The notes below the pieces were generated by a model, which had not been told where the DNA came from, made no database searches, and saw only the letters and a program-made list of their open reading frames with translations. A DNA stretch of 7,555 nt from Rickettsiales bacterium (GTDB taxonomy: Bacteria; Pseudomonadota; Alphaproteobacteria; Rs-D84), in assembly GCA_031267375.1 (NCBI GenBank), contig JAIRZE010000074.1:1-7555 (forward strand), read 5' to 3'. The first letter of the stretch is position 1; every line of letters begins with the position of its first letter. The position numbers and the translations under genes were made by a program. This document shows, piece by piece, positions 6,055 to 7,555 of the stretch.

Positions 6055-7555
6055 AACTTGCCGCAATCTTCTGCCGTCAAAAAGACAAAATACGAAGAAT
6101 TGAAAGAAATTCAGAGCGATATCACGCGCAAACTTTACGGCCTGCACACCACCTTGTTCGGCGTCATAGACGGCCGCCCTTTGCAATTGCCGGAACTCTT
6201 TTATGCCTATGCCGACACGGAAAAATTAAAAAGCATTTTCGCGCCCTTGGAACAATCACTCCGCAATGCAAAACGGTCCATAAACAGAAATGACGCGTGG
6301 AATTACAAAGATGTTTTCCGCGCCGTATTTGGTCGCGAAATTTCCCCGAACACAAAAACTCTGGAAAATTTGATCAGGCTGCACAAAATGCCAGAGGGCC
6401 ACATTCATTCCGGCCACACGCCGTTTCACAAACAGGATCAGAAAAATCTGGACATATATTTGTCCCGCTATGGATGCTATAAATTATTTGAAAACTTATC
6501 TGACCAGCACGGCGAATATTCGTATGAGCTGGCCGCCTTTGCAAAGGCCTTTTTCGCGTTTCCAAAGACAAAGCTGGACGGGCATTGCGGCATCGCCGAA
6601 TCTTTCATCCGCGGCGAAAAATTAAAAGACCAATATGACATTGCTTTGAAGCGGGTCTGGAAGTTAATTACAGCTTTCAACAAATGTCCGAACGACAAGT
6701 TTAACTGGATAAACGCAAACAAGTTTATGCACGGGTATATCTTTGATATTTTGTTCGGCGCCGCAAAGGATAATCACAGAAGAATTTCGTTTGAAACCTT
6801 GTATAAAAGTACTCTTGGGGAAACGGGAACCCAGGATCCGGCGCCGTTCATAGCGCCGCACATAATGCTTTTTCTGGTGCATAATATAAACGCGTTTTGC
6901 AACAAAGTATGGCAGAGCAAAAAAGAAATTCCGGATTTTATGGATAACAACCTGCTTGAAAAATTGGCCGCTGATTTCTTTATGCAGGTCAGGTATGACA
7001 TAGAGCAGACGCCCGGCGCGGCGGAATTATTTTCGCCGGAAAATTTATTTGATAAAAATAATTATTCGTCCGATCGCGTGATGATAAAAGACTGCGGCAA
7101 AATGGCGCAGCTTTCCGCGCCGGACATATTGCTGTCTGCGGATGAAAAAGATGAAGTAAAATATCGCAAGGCAAAGGAATCCGCCCTGGTATCCGCTCGC
7201 ATAGCGTATGGAAAATATTCGGATCCCGCGGTGCTTTCAAAAATAAAAGAATTAAAGAAAGACATTTCCGAATCAAACGAAATTATTTACGGCATTGACA
7301 TTCAAGAGTTTGTCAGCGACGCGGCGCGCCAAAATCTGGATGATGTCGCGCAATTGTCTTTGAACTTTCCCGGAATGGACAGCATTCCGTCCAAACAAAT
7401 TTCTTTTATAAAAAAACAATTTGTCGTGGGCAACACCAGCATCCCGCAGGGTATTCCGTTCAAGCGATATGAATCCGGCGGCGTCGGCTATTGCAAGGAC
7501 GGCGATTTGGAATCCATAAATCCGCTGATTGATTTGGCTGTAAAATCTGACGGCG
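6049..7555 (+). CDS. unrecognised protein, probably cytoplasmic (3' end outside the window)
   Basis: The frame runs 502 codons from ATG 6049 to the right edge with no stop, and an in-frame TAG at 6031-6033 makes this ATG the first and only good start. The N-terminus MQNLPQSSAVKKTKYEELKE is charged and is not a signal peptide; no long membrane segment is visible. I do not recognise a family. Visible points: a His-rich motif G-H118-I-H120-S-G-H123-T in the context KMPEGHIHSGHTPFHKQ, preceded by H112 and followed by H127; a DGHCG motif near 178-182; aromatic, helix-rich sequence over about 140-330; and a charged helical stretch (ADEKDEVKYRKAKESALVSA) near 364-383. The His cluster could bind metal, but no catalytic pattern is complete enough to name. 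Codon use is like the rest of the window. It has its own promoter and probably a leaderless transcript. Function is unknown. Confidence 0.85.
   Translation, partial: MQNLPQSSAVKKTKYEELKEIQSDITRKLYGLHTTLFGVIDGRPLQLPELFYAYADTEKLKSIFAPLEQSLRNAKRSINRNDAWNYKDVFRAVFGREISPNTKTLENLIRLHKMPEGHIHSGHTPFHKQDQKNLDIYLSRYGCYKLFENLSDQHGEYSYELAAFAKAFFAFPKTKLDGHCGIAESFIRGEKLKDQYDIALKRVWKLITAFNKCPNDKFNWINANKFMHGYIFDILFGAAKDNHRRISFETLYKSTLGETGTQDPAPFIAPHIMLFLVHNINAFCNKVWQSKKEIPDFMDNNLLEKLAADFFMQVRYDIEQTPGAAELFSPENLFDKNNYSSDRVMIKDCGKMAQLSAPDILLSADEKDEVKYRKAKESALVSARIAYGKYSDPAVLSKIKELKKDISESNEIIYGIDIQEFVSDAARQNLDDVAQLSLNFPGMDSIPSKQISFIKKQFVVGNTSIPQGIPFKRYESGGVGYCKDGDLESINPLIDLAVKSDG

Noticed and set aside
5834..6103. 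Plus-strand frame of 89 codons beginning MPSILSKKNESK
   Set aside because: It reads the antisense strand of the tRNA-Gly gene; its DSNARPQPWQGCALPTELYP core is the usual false peptide produced by that tRNA.
6042..6293. Plus-strand frame of 83 codons starting at ATG 6042
   Set aside because: It overlaps, in another frame, the much longer open frame from ATG 6049 that continues to the window edge; its composition (Arg/His-rich) is that of an out-of-frame reading.

Overview
The window looks like a piece of a Gram-negative bacterial chromosome. Two of the proteins carry clear Sec-type signal peptides, an HtpX-type membrane protease is present, and the tRNA-Gly gene encodes its own CCA end. My guess is an uncultured, perhaps host-associated alphaproteobacterium. 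That is inference from protein style only; nothing here fixes the taxon.

Layout. (1) 2-769: the 3' part of an htpX-like M48 metalloprotease gene, cut by the left edge. (2) 770-976: a short intergenic region that is unusually rich in signals. It holds a good sigma70-type promoter (-10 TATAAT at 801-806), a small dyad in the promoter spacer, a perfect (AG)24 microsatellite (863-910) and a near-perfect 13-bp hairpin (955-985). A 48-codon open reading frame (834-980) starts about 20 nt after the predicted transcription start, reads through the microsatellite and the hairpin, and stops on TGA overlapping the TTG start of the next gene. (3) 977-2047 and 2029-5790: two overlapping genes for exported proteins of 356 and 1253 aa, both starting with TTG. 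The large one has a Cys-rich N-terminal two fifths, glycine-rich hydrophobic segments, a charged Ala-rich region, a Pro-rich repeat linker and a C-terminal domain with JAB/MPN (JAMM)-like metalloprotease features. The C-terminal domain is much poorer in G+C than the sequence just before it. (4) 5876-5951: tRNA-Gly(GCC) on the minus strand. (5) 6049-7555: the first 502 codons of an unrecognised cytoplasmic protein, with a strong -35 so close to the ATG that the mRNA may be leaderless.

How the parts may work together. The central hypothesis is a phase-variable switch. Slippage of the AG tract changes the reading frame of the leader ORF, so translating ribosomes either reach and melt the hairpin that hides the ribosome-binding site and TTG start of the exported-protein operon, or stop short of it. 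With 24 units, as here, the leader ORF is in frame and ends exactly on the downstream start, which predicts the ON state. The operon product resembles the general plan of secreted modular proteins with an exchangeable enzymatic tip. I see no immunity gene beside it, so calling it a toxin would go beyond the evidence.
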